Assembly: GCA_018374635.1 (NCBI GenBank)
Contig: JAHAEW010000013.1
Coordinates: forward strand, 1-50,166
Direction: 5' to 3'
From: Clostridiales bacterium
GTDB taxonomy: Bacteria; Bacillota; Clostridia; Oscillospirales; Oscillospiraceae
DNA: 50,166 nt
In this document: positions 42,285 through 50,166 of the stretch, piece by piece
Numbering within the stretch: position 1 is the first letter of the stretch
Layout of the letters: every line of letters begins with the position of its first letter
Translations under genes and position numbers: made by a program
Notes under the pieces: model-generated
Databases searched by the model: none
Told to the model about the DNA's origin: nothing
The model's input: the letters and a program-made list of their open reading frames with translations, nothing else

Positions 42285-43840
42285 CGTTTTACCCTCCTAA
42301 CTTCCTCCGTCAGCTCCACGCCACCCCAGAGCCGGAATCGGATGCAGGTCTGCGACTCTGCAATGATCCGTTCCACCAATTCTTCGAACAAACTTTCATC
42401 AAAGGTATCCAGCTGTTCCGGCCCGAATTTTATGGTGTCCGCCGTCTGATGCAGCCTGCTGATGGCGTCCTCAATATCGTCATGCTCCAGCAGGCGGCGG
42501 CGTTCTCTCCGAAGCTGGGTGAGCTTTGTCTGGATGGAACTCAGCTTGGCAGCACAGGCATCTGCATCCAGCAACCCTGCGGTTTGCAGTTTGCTAATGT
42601 TATGGCTCTGCTCGGCAACCTGGGCGATAGCTTGGTTGATCTCCAGCATAGCAGGGTTCTCCCGCTGCAGGGTGCGCTCCAGGTCGTCCAGTTGGGTCAG
42701 GGCCGGTTTTAGGACGATGTCTGCGTTGGCCCTGATTTTGTTATACATCCGCATAAAGGCGGCGTATATTTCCGTTTCGGGTATCCGGCCCACTGGACAA
42801 TCTGCTGCATTTTCATCATGCTTGCGACAGACCCAGGAGATCAGCCCCTTCCCGGTCGTTCGCCGCATAAGTGCCGTTCCGCATACTCCGCAGGCCATCT
42901 TACCCCTCAGCGGTAAATCCTGCTTGTCTAATTGCCGTTTCCGCGTCCGGCGTTCCTTCAGCTTTTGAACCCGCTCAAAGGTATCCGTATTTATGATGGC
43001 TGGGTGTGAGTTCTCAATATAATATTGATCGACCTCTCCGTGATTTCTTTTCACAGCAAATGGAAACTGATTTGTAGTATATCGTTTTAAAGTAAACGTA
43101 TCACCCTTATATTTTTCATTATCCAAAATCAGTTGCACACTTCTTGGATTCCACACCGCATTTCCCTCGGTCGTTAAAATACCTCGTTCCGTCAGCGATT
43201 TGGCAATCTCTCGGGTGCTGATTCCATCCAGATAGCTGGCAAATATCCACCGCACAATGTCTGCTTCTGATTCTTTTATCCTTAGCCCACAGCCATCCAC
43301 GAGTTCATAACCGAATGGTGGGTTCGTTGTAACAAAATTGCCGGCAGCCATCATTCTTCGCCAAGCGATTTTTAGATTTTGAGAGATGGAGATGGACTCC
43401 TGCTGGGCCAGAGCGCCAGAGACGCTCACCATCAATTCGCTGGTGAGCGTCCCGGTGTCGATATTCTCTTTTTCAAAGTAGACGGTCACACCCAGGGCGG
43501 ACAGCTCTCTCAGGGCTGCGAGACAGTCCTTGGTGTTTCGGGCGAAGCGGGAGATGGATTTGCACAGCACCCGGTCGACCTTTCCCTTGCGGCAGTCGGC
43601 CAGCAGGCGTTGAAAGTCCTCCCGTTTATCCATCCGGGTCCCGGTCAGGCCCTCATCCGCATACACGTCCACCAGCTCCCAATCTGCATGGGCGCCGATC
43701 TGCTCCGTGTACGCCTTGATCTGGGTGGCGTAGGAGTGGAGCTGGTCACTGGAATCGGAGCTGACGCGGCAGTACGCAGCTACCCGCAGGGCCTCCGGGT
43801 TTGCCGCCTTGGGCGGGATATAGGTCACGTTCGCTGCCAT
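42281..43840 (-). CDS. Large serine recombinase (first of the triad)
   Basis: A 519-residue recombinase: catalytic domain at about 18-165 with VAAYCRVSSDSSDQ and LCKSISRFARN; recombinase domain about 185-290; zinc ribbon KMACGVCGTAL ... WVCRKHDENAADC about 325-365; coiled coil about 395-455. ATG 43840 is 9 bases after GAGAGGAG; an in-frame upstream start at 43858 is inside that region. Overlaps the middle gene by ATGA. Sequence differs widely from the third recombinase, so the two are not a recent duplication. Confidence 0.93.
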   Translation of the reverse strand: MAANVTYIPPKAANPEALRVAAYCRVSSDSSDQLHSYATQIKAYTEQIGAHADWELVDVYADEGLTGTRMDKREDFQRLLADCRKGKVDRVLCKSISRFARNTKDCLAALRELSALGVTVYFEKENIDTGTLTSELMVSVSGALAQQESISISQNLKIAWRRMMAAGNFVTTNPPFGYELVDGCGLRIKESEADIVRWIFASYLDGISTREIAKSLTERGILTTEGNAVWNPRSVQLILDNEKYKGDTFTLKRYTTNQFPFAVKRNHGEVDQYYIENSHPAIINTDTFERVQKLKERRTRKRQLDKQDLPLRGKMACGVCGTALMRRTTGKGLISWVCRKHDENAADCPVGRIPETEIYAAFMRMYNKIRANADIVLKPALTQLDDLERTLQRENPAMLEINQAIAQVAEQSHNISKLQTAGLLDADACAAKLSSIQTKLTQLRRERRRLLEHDDIEDAISRLHQTADTIKFGPEQLDTFDESLFEELVERIIAESQTCIRFRLWGGVELTEEVRRVKR

Positions 43841-43854
43841 CGTCTCAACTCCTC

Positions 43855-44070
43855 TCAATTCATGATCCGGCAGTCTGTCAGGCCCTCCAGATGGTATCTG
43901 GCTGCAGCCTCGCTGTCGAAGCCGTCCACATACACTTTGCCCTCCGGCTTCTGGGCTGTATAACCATCCTCATAGCCGAGTATTGCCGCCTCCTGGGCAG
44001 GCAGCACTCTGGCTTGGACGATCCCTTCTTTTAGCCGGTATATTTGCTCGGCGTAAAATGCGTATTCCAT
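43855..44070 (-). CDS. Small acidic protein upstream of the recombinases
   Basis: A 71-residue protein starting MEYAFYAEQIYRLKEGIVQA, rich in acidic and aromatic residues. No known domain. AAAGGAG 8 bases before ATG 44070 makes translation likely, and the stop lies 15 bases before the recombinase start. Position suggests a recombination directionality factor or regulator; not provable by sequence. Confidence 0.7.
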   Translation of the reverse strand: MEYAFYAEQIYRLKEGIVQARVLPAQEAAILGYEDGYTAQKPEGKVYVDGFDSEAAARYHLEGLTDCRIMN

Positions 44071-44135
44071 CGTGCTGACTCCTTTCTGCCCTTCTGGGCA
44101 ACGCCAACACTACCACACTTGGGCGGGAATATCCA

Positions 44136-44288
44136 TTACAATCCCCGAACAGTTTCCGGGCGGTATTTCTCTGCTGCCAGCCGCCGGATGGTCTCTGCCT
44201 CCTGGCCATTGACAAGGCCAGCTGAACACATCTGTCCCAGGATACCCAGGGCGATCCGGTATTGCAGTTCTGTTTTGATGTTGCTCAT
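44136..44288 (-). CDS. Small SHOCT-like protein
   Basis: A 50-residue frame starting MSNIKTELQYRIALGILGQM and ending REKYRP-like (AAEKYRPETVRGL). The short two-helix pattern (hydrophobic helix, LVNGQEAETI, second helix) resembles SHOCT-type domains common in mobile-element operons. GGAGGG lies upstream, and the ATG overlaps the helicase stop (ATGA), so translation is coupled. Confidence 0.65.
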   Translation of the reverse strand: MSNIKTELQYRIALGILGQMCSAGLVNGQEAETIRRLAAEKYRPETVRGL

Positions 44289-46219
44289 GCCGCGCCCTCC
44301 AGGAAGTAGCCTTCCGGCTTCACAGCCCGTATGAATCGCTCCACATCCTTCAGGCTGTGGGTGACCGGCACTTCCGGCAAAGCAGTCAGCACGTCCTGGA
44401 AATAGCGCCGATCCTTCCCGGCACGTTCATCCAGGATAGCGACCACACAGGTATCTGTCTCAGTGCGGATCGCTCGCCCGAATCCCTGACGCAGTTTGAT
44501 CTGCATCTCCGGCACCACCACGGCCCGGAGAAAATCGTGAAGCGTGGCGTGTTTCATCCGCTCCTGTTCCTTCACTGCGTCCGGCATCGGGAACGGCAGC
44601 CTGGGGAGGATGAGCAGAGATACACAGTCTCCAGGAAAGTCAAAACCTTCCCACGCCGCTCCAGCAGCCAGCAGAACACTGCCTGGGTGAGCCATAAACT
44701 CCGACATCGTGTGTCCGCCGTTCCGGCCCAGAGTCAACACGGGATAGGGCAGGTCCCGCTGTTTCAGCCGTTCACGCACAGCGGACATGGCCGCGTAGGA
44801 GGTAAACAGCCCCAGGGCGTGGCCGTTAGCTGCGTCCAACAGCTTGACGATTTGTTCTGCCAGGTCGTCATAGTAATCGCTGTCGGCCTGGCTGGGCGGT
44901 ATTGGGGGCAGGTACAGCAGACAGTTCCGCTGGTAGTCGAAGGGAGAGGGTGCGATATGCTCCCGCACTCTCCCCTCGGCCAGCAGGCCAGTTTCCTCTT
45001 TGAAACGCCGGAAGTTGCTGCCCACTGCCAGCGTGCCGGAAGCCAGTATCATGGGCCGGTCCTGCTGCCATAGCGTCTGCCGGAGCTGTGCTGTAAGATC
45101 CGTAGCAGAGGCACACAGCATGGAACCGCCAGTCTCGTCCTCAGCGGTGTAATACACCATGTCCGGCTGGTGCAGGCAAAACAGCTTTGTTTTATCCAGC
45201 ACTCGCTCCAGTTCCATCCTGGTGCCGGCAGTCAGCATCCGCCGGATCTGTCGGTGGATCACCGACAAGGTACGTTCCACCCCATCCAGAGGGATGCTGA
45301 AATGAGAAAAGGAGCTGTCTCCGCTCCAGGGCTTAGCCATCTCAGACAGCAGAAGCCCAGCTGTGTCCTCCAAGGTCTCCGCCGCCAGCAGGAACTGTTC
45401 CCTCCGCAGTTTTCTGCATAGAGTATGCAGTTCTCCCGCTTCCAATGTAATGCCGAACATCTGTCGAGCAGTCTCCGTCAGTTTGTGGGCCTCATCCATT
45501 ACGATGGCGCAGCTATCCGGCAGAATGGGACGTTTCCCACTCCCTCGGTGAATGGCGTCGGCCAGAAGGAGGTTGTGATTACAAACCTGGATGGCATATC
45601 TCTCTGAGGCACACACATCCAGATAGCAGAGATAGCGGCATTCAGTCTTGCCGCAGTCACACGTTGGAGGAACACAGATCCGTTCACGGTCATATCCGCT
45701 GAGATGAGGGGCCATGTCCAGGTCCAAATGGTCTCTCATGGAGAGGAGTGCCGCTTTTGCCAGCGGATTCTTCCGATCCAGGTTCGCTGTCTGGAGCCGC
45801 TTCATCAGGCGGGCATCACAGACATAGTGGGATTTTCCTTTCCGCAGCACTGCTCGGAGCGGACTGTCCAACATACCATCAGCCATCATAACTTTGGAGA
45901 GGAATGGAAGGTAATCGTGGATGATCGCACCCTGGAGTGCGATGCTGGAGGTGGAGATCAGCAGGGGCTGGTTCGGCAGACCGGCACGTGACCGGTATCG
46001 CCGAAACACTACCCCTGCTACCAGATAGGCGTATGTTTTTCCAATGCCTGTCCCGGCATCGCACAGGGCAATGCTGTTATTCAGCATGGTGTCCAGCATC
46101 TGATGGCTCAGTTCCATCTGTGCCGGACGCTCCACCATCCCGTGAGCCGGGAGCAAGTCCCGGAAGACATGGTCGATATCTTGGTGAGGGTCTTTCCTGT
46201 AGTTATATTTTTCCATCAT
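44285..46219 (-). CDS. DinG/XPD-like superfamily 2 helicase
   Basis: A 644-residue helicase. Walker A is in CDAGTGIGKTYAYL (about residues 53-66); the iron-sulfur domain has four cysteines in CDCGKTECRYLCYLDVC; motif II is VMDEAHKL (DEAH box); motifs V/VI appear as AAWEGFDFPGD and QGFGRAIRTETD. This is the 5'-to-3' DinG/XPD fold that unwinds forked DNA or RNA-DNA hybrids. In the element it may help replication or branch processing. Ribosome site GAGGATTTGA before ATG 46219 (another ATG follows directly). Confidence 0.93.
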   Translation of the reverse strand: MMEKYNYRKDPHQDIDHVFRDLLPAHGMVERPAQMELSHQMLDTMLNNSIALCDAGTGIGKTYAYLVAGVVFRRYRSRAGLPNQPLLISTSSIALQGAIIHDYLPFLSKVMMADGMLDSPLRAVLRKGKSHYVCDARLMKRLQTANLDRKNPLAKAALLSMRDHLDLDMAPHLSGYDRERICVPPTCDCGKTECRYLCYLDVCASERYAIQVCNHNLLLADAIHRGSGKRPILPDSCAIVMDEAHKLTETARQMFGITLEAGELHTLCRKLRREQFLLAAETLEDTAGLLLSEMAKPWSGDSSFSHFSIPLDGVERTLSVIHRQIRRMLTAGTRMELERVLDKTKLFCLHQPDMVYYTAEDETGGSMLCASATDLTAQLRQTLWQQDRPMILASGTLAVGSNFRRFKEETGLLAEGRVREHIAPSPFDYQRNCLLYLPPIPPSQADSDYYDDLAEQIVKLLDAANGHALGLFTSYAAMSAVRERLKQRDLPYPVLTLGRNGGHTMSEFMAHPGSVLLAAGAAWEGFDFPGDCVSLLILPRLPFPMPDAVKEQERMKHATLHDFLRAVVVPEMQIKLRQGFGRAIRTETDTCVVAILDERAGKDRRYFQDVLTALPEVPVTHSLKDVERFIRAVKPEGYFLEGAA

Positions 46220-46510
46220 TCAAATCCTCATATCATTTGTTTGGTTACTGATCGTCTCACCGCATTTGCAGCTCGCCCCCCGGTGAGTTAGGAACAGCAC
46301 GGAAAAGGTTTGGCAGACCTTCACAAACACATTCCGGGGACCTCTACTGCTTTCAGTCCAGGGAATGAGAAAACGGCCTTGCCGGGGCCGTCCGATCCGC
46401 TGTGGTATCGCTCGCCGAGGCCCAGCAGGGGCCTCCGGGTCTTGGCGCACATTGGATCTGGTGTCTGTGTGGTGTTCCGCGCTGCTGGTATGAACTTTTC
46501 AAGGAACAAA
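46220..46510 (-). other. Structured 290-base gap upstream of the helicase
   Basis: No gene I can support: short frames in three phases lack ribosome sites and domains. Two GC hairpins are visible, CGGCC/GGCCG (46374-46390) and AGGCCC/GGGCCT (46418-46434). It may be a leader RNA of the helicase gene or a decayed gene. Confidence 0.4.
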
Positions 46511-46527
46511 GGAGCCTGTCAGGCTCC
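46511..46527 (-). terminator. Terminator of the HTH gene
   Basis: GGAGCC pairs with GGCTCC across TGTCA, and on the minus strand TTTGTT follows. Confidence 0.55.
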
Positions 46528-46528
46528 G

Positions 46529-46846
46529 TCAGGAGGCGAATTTCAAGAGGATCTGCTCCATGACCTCCAGGTCTTCACCTCGAAGGTCAGCCGCCAATCG
46601 GCGGAGCAGGGCCGTCTGCCTGGGAGACATCCGCTGGCGGTCCAGGTGATACCAATCCGCCACTCGGACCCCGCCGCCGTAGCGGCCGCAGACTGTCTCC
46701 AGGGGATAGGAGCGTGTGAGGATCTCAACATCCCGGCGGATGGTCCGCTCTGAGACACCAAGTTCAGCTGCTAAATTCTGCATGGTGTCCTTCCGACGCT
46801 GGCAGAGCAGCTCCAATATCTGTTGTCGCCGCTCCACAGCGTCCAC
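46529..46846 (-). CDS. DeoR-type HTH protein
   Basis: A 105-residue protein: an N-terminal winged helix (RRQQILELLCQRRKDTMQNLAAELGVSERTIRRDVEIL) and a short C-terminal part with no WYL domain. Its helix-turn-helix resembles those of WYL regulators, so it may be a shortened member. Start GTG 46846, with a G-rich stretch (AAGGGGGG) 8 or more bases before; GTG 46831 is also possible. Confidence 0.75.
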   Translation of the reverse strand: MDAVERRQQILELLCQRRKDTMQNLAAELGVSERTIRRDVEILTRSYPLETVCGRYGGGVRVADWYHLDRQRMSPRQTALLRRLAADLRGEDLEVMEQILLKFAS

Positions 46847-46945
46847 GCCCTTGTCCCCCCTTCCTTCACTTCCTTGCTCATACTCTAACGGTTAATCCGG
46901 CAAGCCTTTGTCCGGGTTAAAAAATTTTTTGAAAAAATGAAAAAT

Positions 46946-46990
46946 GGCCGGAGCAAGCCGATCTGTTTCCAGATCAGCATTGCTCCGGCC
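46946..46990 (-). terminator. Terminator of the zinc-ribbon gene
   Basis: GGCCGGAGCAA (46946-46956) pairs with TTGCTCCGGCC (46980-46990), with an inner CTG/CAG stem; minus strand continues with T-rich DNA. Confidence 0.8.
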
Positions 46991-47013
46991 TCGTGGTGAC
47001 ATATCGTCCCTGG

Positions 47014-47208
47014 TCAGTCAGCAGATTTATATATGGTTCGTTTTTGTGCTGCAGCCCTCTCCGTTTTCAGTCCAAGCAGATCTGCAAGAAACACGTGGCC
47101 ACAACGGGGACAGCGGACGGAGATCACCACCTGCTGGCTGGCATTGGATAATACCTCTCCTTTTTCACACCATGGACAGACTAAACGATGGGCAAATGTA
47201 TGGCACAT
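47014..47208 (-). CDS. Small zinc-ribbon protein
   Basis: A 64-residue protein with two zinc knuckles, CPWC (residues 11-14) and CPRCG (33-37). GGGAGGAG lies 6 bases before ATG 47208. Similar Com-like ribbons occur in phage and conjugative elements as RNA- or DNA-binding regulators. Confidence 0.8.
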   Translation of the reverse strand: MCHTFAHRLVCPWCEKGEVLSNASQQVVISVRCPRCGHVFLADLLGLKTERAAAQKRTIYKSAD

Positions 47209-47262
47209 CTAAGACTCCTCCCTAAGATGTTCTCTTTTTGGTGAACACTTCGATAAAATAAA

Positions 47263-47865
47263 TTAAATCAAATGGTGGTTTCTCAATCTGATCCGCATGG
47301 CCTGTTTGGATACCCGGAACAGAGCTGCCATATCTGTCACCAGTGTTTCCGTATCTCGGCCTGCCCGAAGGCGGTAAAAGGCCCGCTTTATCTGAGGAAT
47401 GGGCATGAGAACAGCGGAACCAAGGATATTAGCCTGGATCTCCATGTCATCCTCCTGAGCAGCAAGTGTCATAGCCGCACTTTCTCCAGTCCCCTGATAG
47501 AGTTTCTTGTGAAGGACCCAGTGGGCCAACTCATGAGCACAGGTAAAGCGCAGCCGGCCAGCAGTCTCCTCATTCTCGCAGAGGGATGCGTCAATAAGGA
47601 TCGTTCCCGCTTTGACGGGGAAAAGGATATACATCCCTTGCTCTTGATCATAAACAGCTTCTAATCCATCATCAAAAATGGTCTTCCCCAGGATACGCCC
47701 ATTCTTACGGAGATATTGGTACTCCAGGGAAATACCATAGCTTTCAATAATCTCCTCTACAGGGATAGGCTGCGGATCTCCGTAAAAGAGGATAGCATCA
47801 TAGGCACACAGCACCTTTCGCGCGATGGTTTCCAGCACCTGATCCCGGTAATAGATACGTTCCAT
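47263..47865 (-). CDS. ImmA/IrrE-family metallopeptidase
   Basis: A 200-residue zinc peptidase with HELAH in TCAHELAHWVLH (about residues 112-116) and a downstream helical part. In ICEBs1 of Bacillus, ImmA cleaves the ImmR repressor to release the element on DNA damage or quorum signals. Here it follows an XRE gene by 2 bases, the same order (repressor then protease), so the same switch is likely. Confidence 0.9.
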   Translation of the reverse strand: MERIYYRDQVLETIARKVLCAYDAILFYGDPQPIPVEEIIESYGISLEYQYLRKNGRILGKTIFDDGLEAVYDQEQGMYILFPVKAGTILIDASLCENEETAGRLRFTCAHELAHWVLHKKLYQGTGESAAMTLAAQEDDMEIQANILGSAVLMPIPQIKRAFYRLRAGRDTETLVTDMAALFRVSKQAMRIRLRNHHLI

Positions 47866-47867
47866 CC

Positions 47868-48251
47868 CTACCCTCCCTTTTGATCCTTGTCCCGTTGTGT
47901 GAGGCGGTCAATAAATGCTTGCCACTCCTCATCGGTAGCATCGACTTCCTTGGCTGTCCGCAGGGCGGCCCGCACAATATCCCGCTCCATGATATACTCC
48001 GGAAGGTCTGCCGATACACACTGTTCCTTGGACTTTGCAGCCAGATCCAGCAGATACCTCCGCTCATCCACATTCAAATGTAACTCCTGTGCCAGCTTCT
48101 CCAGATACTCCTGTGTCGGAGCCGGTTTTCGATCTGTTTCAATATTGCTCATGTACACCGGGGATAGGCCCAATCTGGCAGCCAGCCCTCTTAGGGTAAT
48201 GCCCATAGAGGAACGCCTCTGACGTACAAAGCCTCCAAAGGTCTGTTCCAT
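47868..48251 (-). CDS. XRE-family (ImmR-like) element repressor
   Basis: A 127-residue protein. Its XRE helix-turn-helix (ITLRGLAARLGLSPVYMSNIETDRKPAP) is at about 18-46, and the helical tail from 60 may be the cleavage target of ImmA. It is transcribed leftward from a promoter holding a CAAAC/GTTTG dyad, so it probably represses itself. Confidence 0.88.
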   Translation of the reverse strand: MEQTFGGFVRQRRSSMGITLRGLAARLGLSPVYMSNIETDRKPAPTQEYLEKLAQELHLNVDERRYLLDLAAKSKEQCVSADLPEYIMERDIVRAALRTAKEVDATDEEWQAFIDRLTQRDKDQKGG

Positions 48252-48300
48252 TTTTCCACCTCCACTTCGAGTGTTCTCTGTCTGGGGAACGTCTGCTCAA

Positions 48301-48329
48301 AGTATACCAAACAAATGTTTGACAATCAA
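48301..48329 (-). promoter_or_regulatory. ImmR-type promoter with operator in the spacer
   Basis: Minus strand TTGATT (48329-48324), 17 bases, TATACT (48306-48301). A dyad CAAAC/GTTTG (48308-48321) fills the spacer, where bound repressor would block RNA polymerase. Confidence 0.7.
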
Positions 48330-48340
48330 GATATAGAAAG

Positions 48341-48368
48341 GGAGGTGTCCCCAAACAGGGACACCTCC
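48341..48368 (-). terminator. Terminator of the WYL regulator
   Basis: GGAGGTGTCCC (48341-48351) pairs with GGGACACCTCC (48358-48368), then TTTC on the minus strand, just beyond the stop at 48374. Confidence 0.75.
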
Positions 48369-48373
48369 TGTTT

Positions 48374-49330
48374 TCACAACCAACTGGCCATCTGCCGCAT
48401 TTCCTCCAGCACGTTATCTGGTTTCAAAATACGAATTTTTCCTGCAAAAGTAAATATCCATCCAAAGAAAGGAGGGCTGGGGGCTACCTCTACAATGGCT
48501 TGGAAGTGGTCATCATCCACTACCTCTGTGCGAACACCTTCACCAAAGCGGTCTATTATGCTCCGCATCACATCATTTTCGCAAAAAAGTGTTACCATTT
48601 GGAGGTCGTCCGGGTACATCCCAAAAACCTTTTGCACATACTCTGCCGGCTCAAAACCAAGGAGCTGGTGGCCTGGCTGATCCATCATCTCCACCGACGT
48701 CATACGGTCCACCCGGAACTGAGAAAGTTTCATATGTTTTTCTGACCATCCCACCACATAATAATGATCCCGATTCCAGATCAGGGCGTAAGGAGTGAAC
48801 CGATAGCGATACCCTTGGTGTTTCAACACTTTCTCTTTGGTGGGGAGATACTCATAATACTGAAAACTGATTTGCTGATTGGATTGGATCGAGGATTGAA
48901 TTGTATCTATAATGTAATAAATTGCCTCATTACTTGGTTTCGGCATCCCATCCATATAAATGTGCCTATCCAGCTGTTCCGCCTGGGCGCTGCTTGTGAG
49001 CTGCCCCAGTTTTCGTATCAGGTCCCCACTCTTTTTGGATGTGATAAACCGGGAGGACTCTACAGCATCTACCAGCAGTTTTAACTCCGGAAGTTCAAAA
49101 AGACGATTGCCAATAAAATAGTGGTTTTGTGTGCTCCTAACACACACAATGTCTACCCCAAGGGCGACAAGGATATCTATATCATGATAAACACTTTTCC
49201 GGCTTGCCTCAATTCCTAGGCTGCTCCAATGTTTAAGGATATCTTGAACAGAGACAGGATGGGAATCATCTGTATGAGAATATAAATATTTCCATAAATA
49301 AATCACTCTGATTTGAGCTTCATTTTTCAT
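48374..49330 (-). CDS. HTH-WYL transcriptional regulator
   Basis: A 318-residue regulator: N-terminal winged helix (VSVQDILKHWSSLGIEASRKSVYHDIDIL), a WYL domain (QISFQYYEYLPTKEK...YRFTPYALIWNRDHYYVVGW, about 155-200) and a C-terminal WCX part. Start ATG 49330, nine bases after GGG; the in-frame GTG at 49339 is also possible. Lower GC than the core genes. It is divergent from the membrane gene at 49579, its likeliest target. Confidence 0.88.
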   Translation of the reverse strand: MKNEAQIRVIYLWKYLYSHTDDSHPVSVQDILKHWSSLGIEASRKSVYHDIDILVALGVDIVCVRSTQNHYFIGNRLFELPELKLLVDAVESSRFITSKKSGDLIRKLGQLTSSAQAEQLDRHIYMDGMPKPSNEAIYYIIDTIQSSIQSNQQISFQYYEYLPTKEKVLKHQGYRYRFTPYALIWNRDHYYVVGWSEKHMKLSQFRVDRMTSVEMMDQPGHQLLGFEPAEYVQKVFGMYPDDLQMVTLFCENDVMRSIIDRFGEGVRTEVVDDDHFQAIVEVAPSPPFFGWIFTFAGKIRILKPDNVLEEMRQMASWL

Positions 49331-49377
49331 ACCATTCACCCTATATCACATTTTACTATTAAAACTGCAAAAAGCAG

Positions 49378-49406
49378 ATGACGGAAAGTTACTCAAATGC
49401 TATAAT
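49378..49406 (+). promoter_or_regulatory. Probable promoter of the membrane gene
   Basis: ATGACG (49378-49383), 17 bases, consensus TATAAT (49401-49406). The leader to the ATG is about 170 bases with no gene in it. Confidence 0.55.
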
Positions 49407-49578
49407 CTACTCACATCTCAAAGGAAGAACATATCATCACCCTTCTCATGCCTTTTCTATCAAGTAAGTATGTATATGCTGTTATCCAACAAATACTCTT
49501 GAAAACTTTGTTCCCGATTACAGCCAATAATGGTGAGACAAAAATATTAAGCATCTTTCGCACGGGAGGTTAGTTACA

Positions 49579-50166
49579 ATGAGAAACCCATGGCCAATTT
49601 TCAGCATTGCGGCTCTCTCCGGAGCTGCGTGCTTGATATATGATCACTTTTTTTCCTATGAAACCATGTGGATTGCTGTTATAGTGTTCCTTGCACTGTT
49701 AGCTTTATGCTTTTTCGCATATTGCAAATATGAACGCTGGCTGGCAAAGAAACTCAACCCCTATGTGGTGGCTTATCAAAGCGACCACGATCTTGAAAAA
49801 CTGAAACAGGGATTGGATCGCTGGCGTCCCTGGGCCTTCAGCAAACATTCCCAAAATATCATTACAGCGAACTGGTTCTCCGCTCTGCTGGAGCAACAGT
49901 GCTGGGCAGAAGCGGAAGAAACTTTGGAACAGTTTTTGCGTCGAGCCAAAAATACGCAGGATAAAATGGGGTATCACCTGCTTCGGGGAGATTACGCAAG
50001 GGCAATCGGAGACACCGAATTAGAGGAACAGGAACGACTTCTAAGCGAACAGCTAAAAACCCAGCTCGGAAACAAAAAGGGAGAATCAAGAGTACCCGCA
50101 AACGCCAAAGAGAGTAAATATGCTTTCTTTTGCTGGCTCTCTTTCAGCTTTGGTCTGGCACTGTTC
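49579..50166 (+). CDS. Membrane protein, partial at window end
   Basis: Frame open from ATG 49579 (behind GGGAGG) to the last base: at least 196 residues, C-terminus outside the window. Residues 1-48 hold two hydrophobic helices; about 55-165 is soluble and helical, with TPR-like patterns (NWFSALLEQQCWAEAEETLEQFL, YHLLRGDYARAIGD); another membrane helix begins at about 182 (AFFCWLSFSFGLALF). I do not recognise the family. AT-richer than core genes. Confidence 0.7.
   Translation, partial: MRNPWPIFSIAALSGAACLIYDHFFSYETMWIAVIVFLALLALCFFAYCKYERWLAKKLNPYVVAYQSDHDLEKLKQGLDRWRPWAFSKHSQNIITANWFSALLEQQCWAEAEETLEQFLRRAKNTQDKMGYHLLRGDYARAIGDTELEEQERLLSEQLKTQLGNKKGESRVPANAKESKYAFFCWLSFSFGLALF

Noticed and set aside
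46310..46753. Rightward 147-residue frame over the HTH gene and the helicase leader
   Set aside because: It runs antisense to a gene with a clear HTH domain and has no ribosome site or recognisable domain.
1..50166. CRISPR array, rRNA genes or T-box leaders
   Set aside because: No regular repeat-spacer pattern, no rRNA signature sequences and no T-box core motif were seen.

Overview
The window reads as chromosomal DNA of a GC-rich, strictly anaerobic Clostridia member, most likely Oscillospiraceae (Flavonifractor / Lawsonibacter / Pseudoflavonifractor-like). The grounds are GC-rich codon use, strong AGGAGG ribosome sites with frequent TTG/GTG starts, a selenocysteine formate dehydrogenase, GTP-type PEP carboxykinase, a DUF421+DUF4363 pair, and recombinases of the kind carried by gut clostridial elements. 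The species is inference.

Layout. 1-410: apparent right end of an integrated element next to the 3' end of guaA. 415-7700: housekeeping and metabolism: guaA, a DUF421/DUF4363 membrane pair, an arsR-trxB-trxA redox operon whose reductase lacks NADPH motifs, a cation/proton antiporter with regulatory domains, and L-lactate dehydrogenase. 7826: tRNA-Thr(CGT). 8045-17760: an accessory block of small genes, including a divergent RibD-like/WYL-regulator locus with a palindromic operator, a six-gene operon behind the WYL regulator, AraC-GyrI and XRE regulators, a short peptide deformylase, a YfcE phosphodiesterase, and several decayed or truncated genes (a GNAT with its middle missing, a 35-residue acetyltransferase tail, a frameshifted Vat-type acetyltransferase). 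17923-21665: the translation operon ylxM-ffh-rpsP-khpA-rimM-trmD. 21772-26218: DegV, nitroreductase, rsmA/ksgA, pckG.

26406-32269: an NAD(P)-linked formate dehydrogenase: NuoE-like, NuoF-like and a 904-residue FdhA read through an in-frame UGA (Sec357) with a textbook bacterial SECIS, followed by FdhD. 32321-35404: SH3b amidase, tRNA-Arg(ACG), M18 aminopeptidase, MarR regulator. 35505-39080: a frameshifted S-layer-homology surface protein, an HU-like protein, and about 0.75 kb of structured, gene-poor DNA.

39083-48330: a leftward mobile-element module: ImmR/ImmA-type regulator and protease, zinc-ribbon and HTH proteins, a DinG-like helicase, two small proteins, then three overlapping serine recombinase genes (two catalytic; the middle one lacks the catalytic domain) and a metallophosphoesterase. 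48374-50166: a WYL regulator divergent from a membrane protein that runs off the window.

The strongest leads are the recombinase triad with its helicase and ImmR/ImmA control, the ferredoxin-type thioredoxin reductase operon, the Sec-FDH with a cysteine-poor FdhD, and several recurrent-looking hairpin elements.
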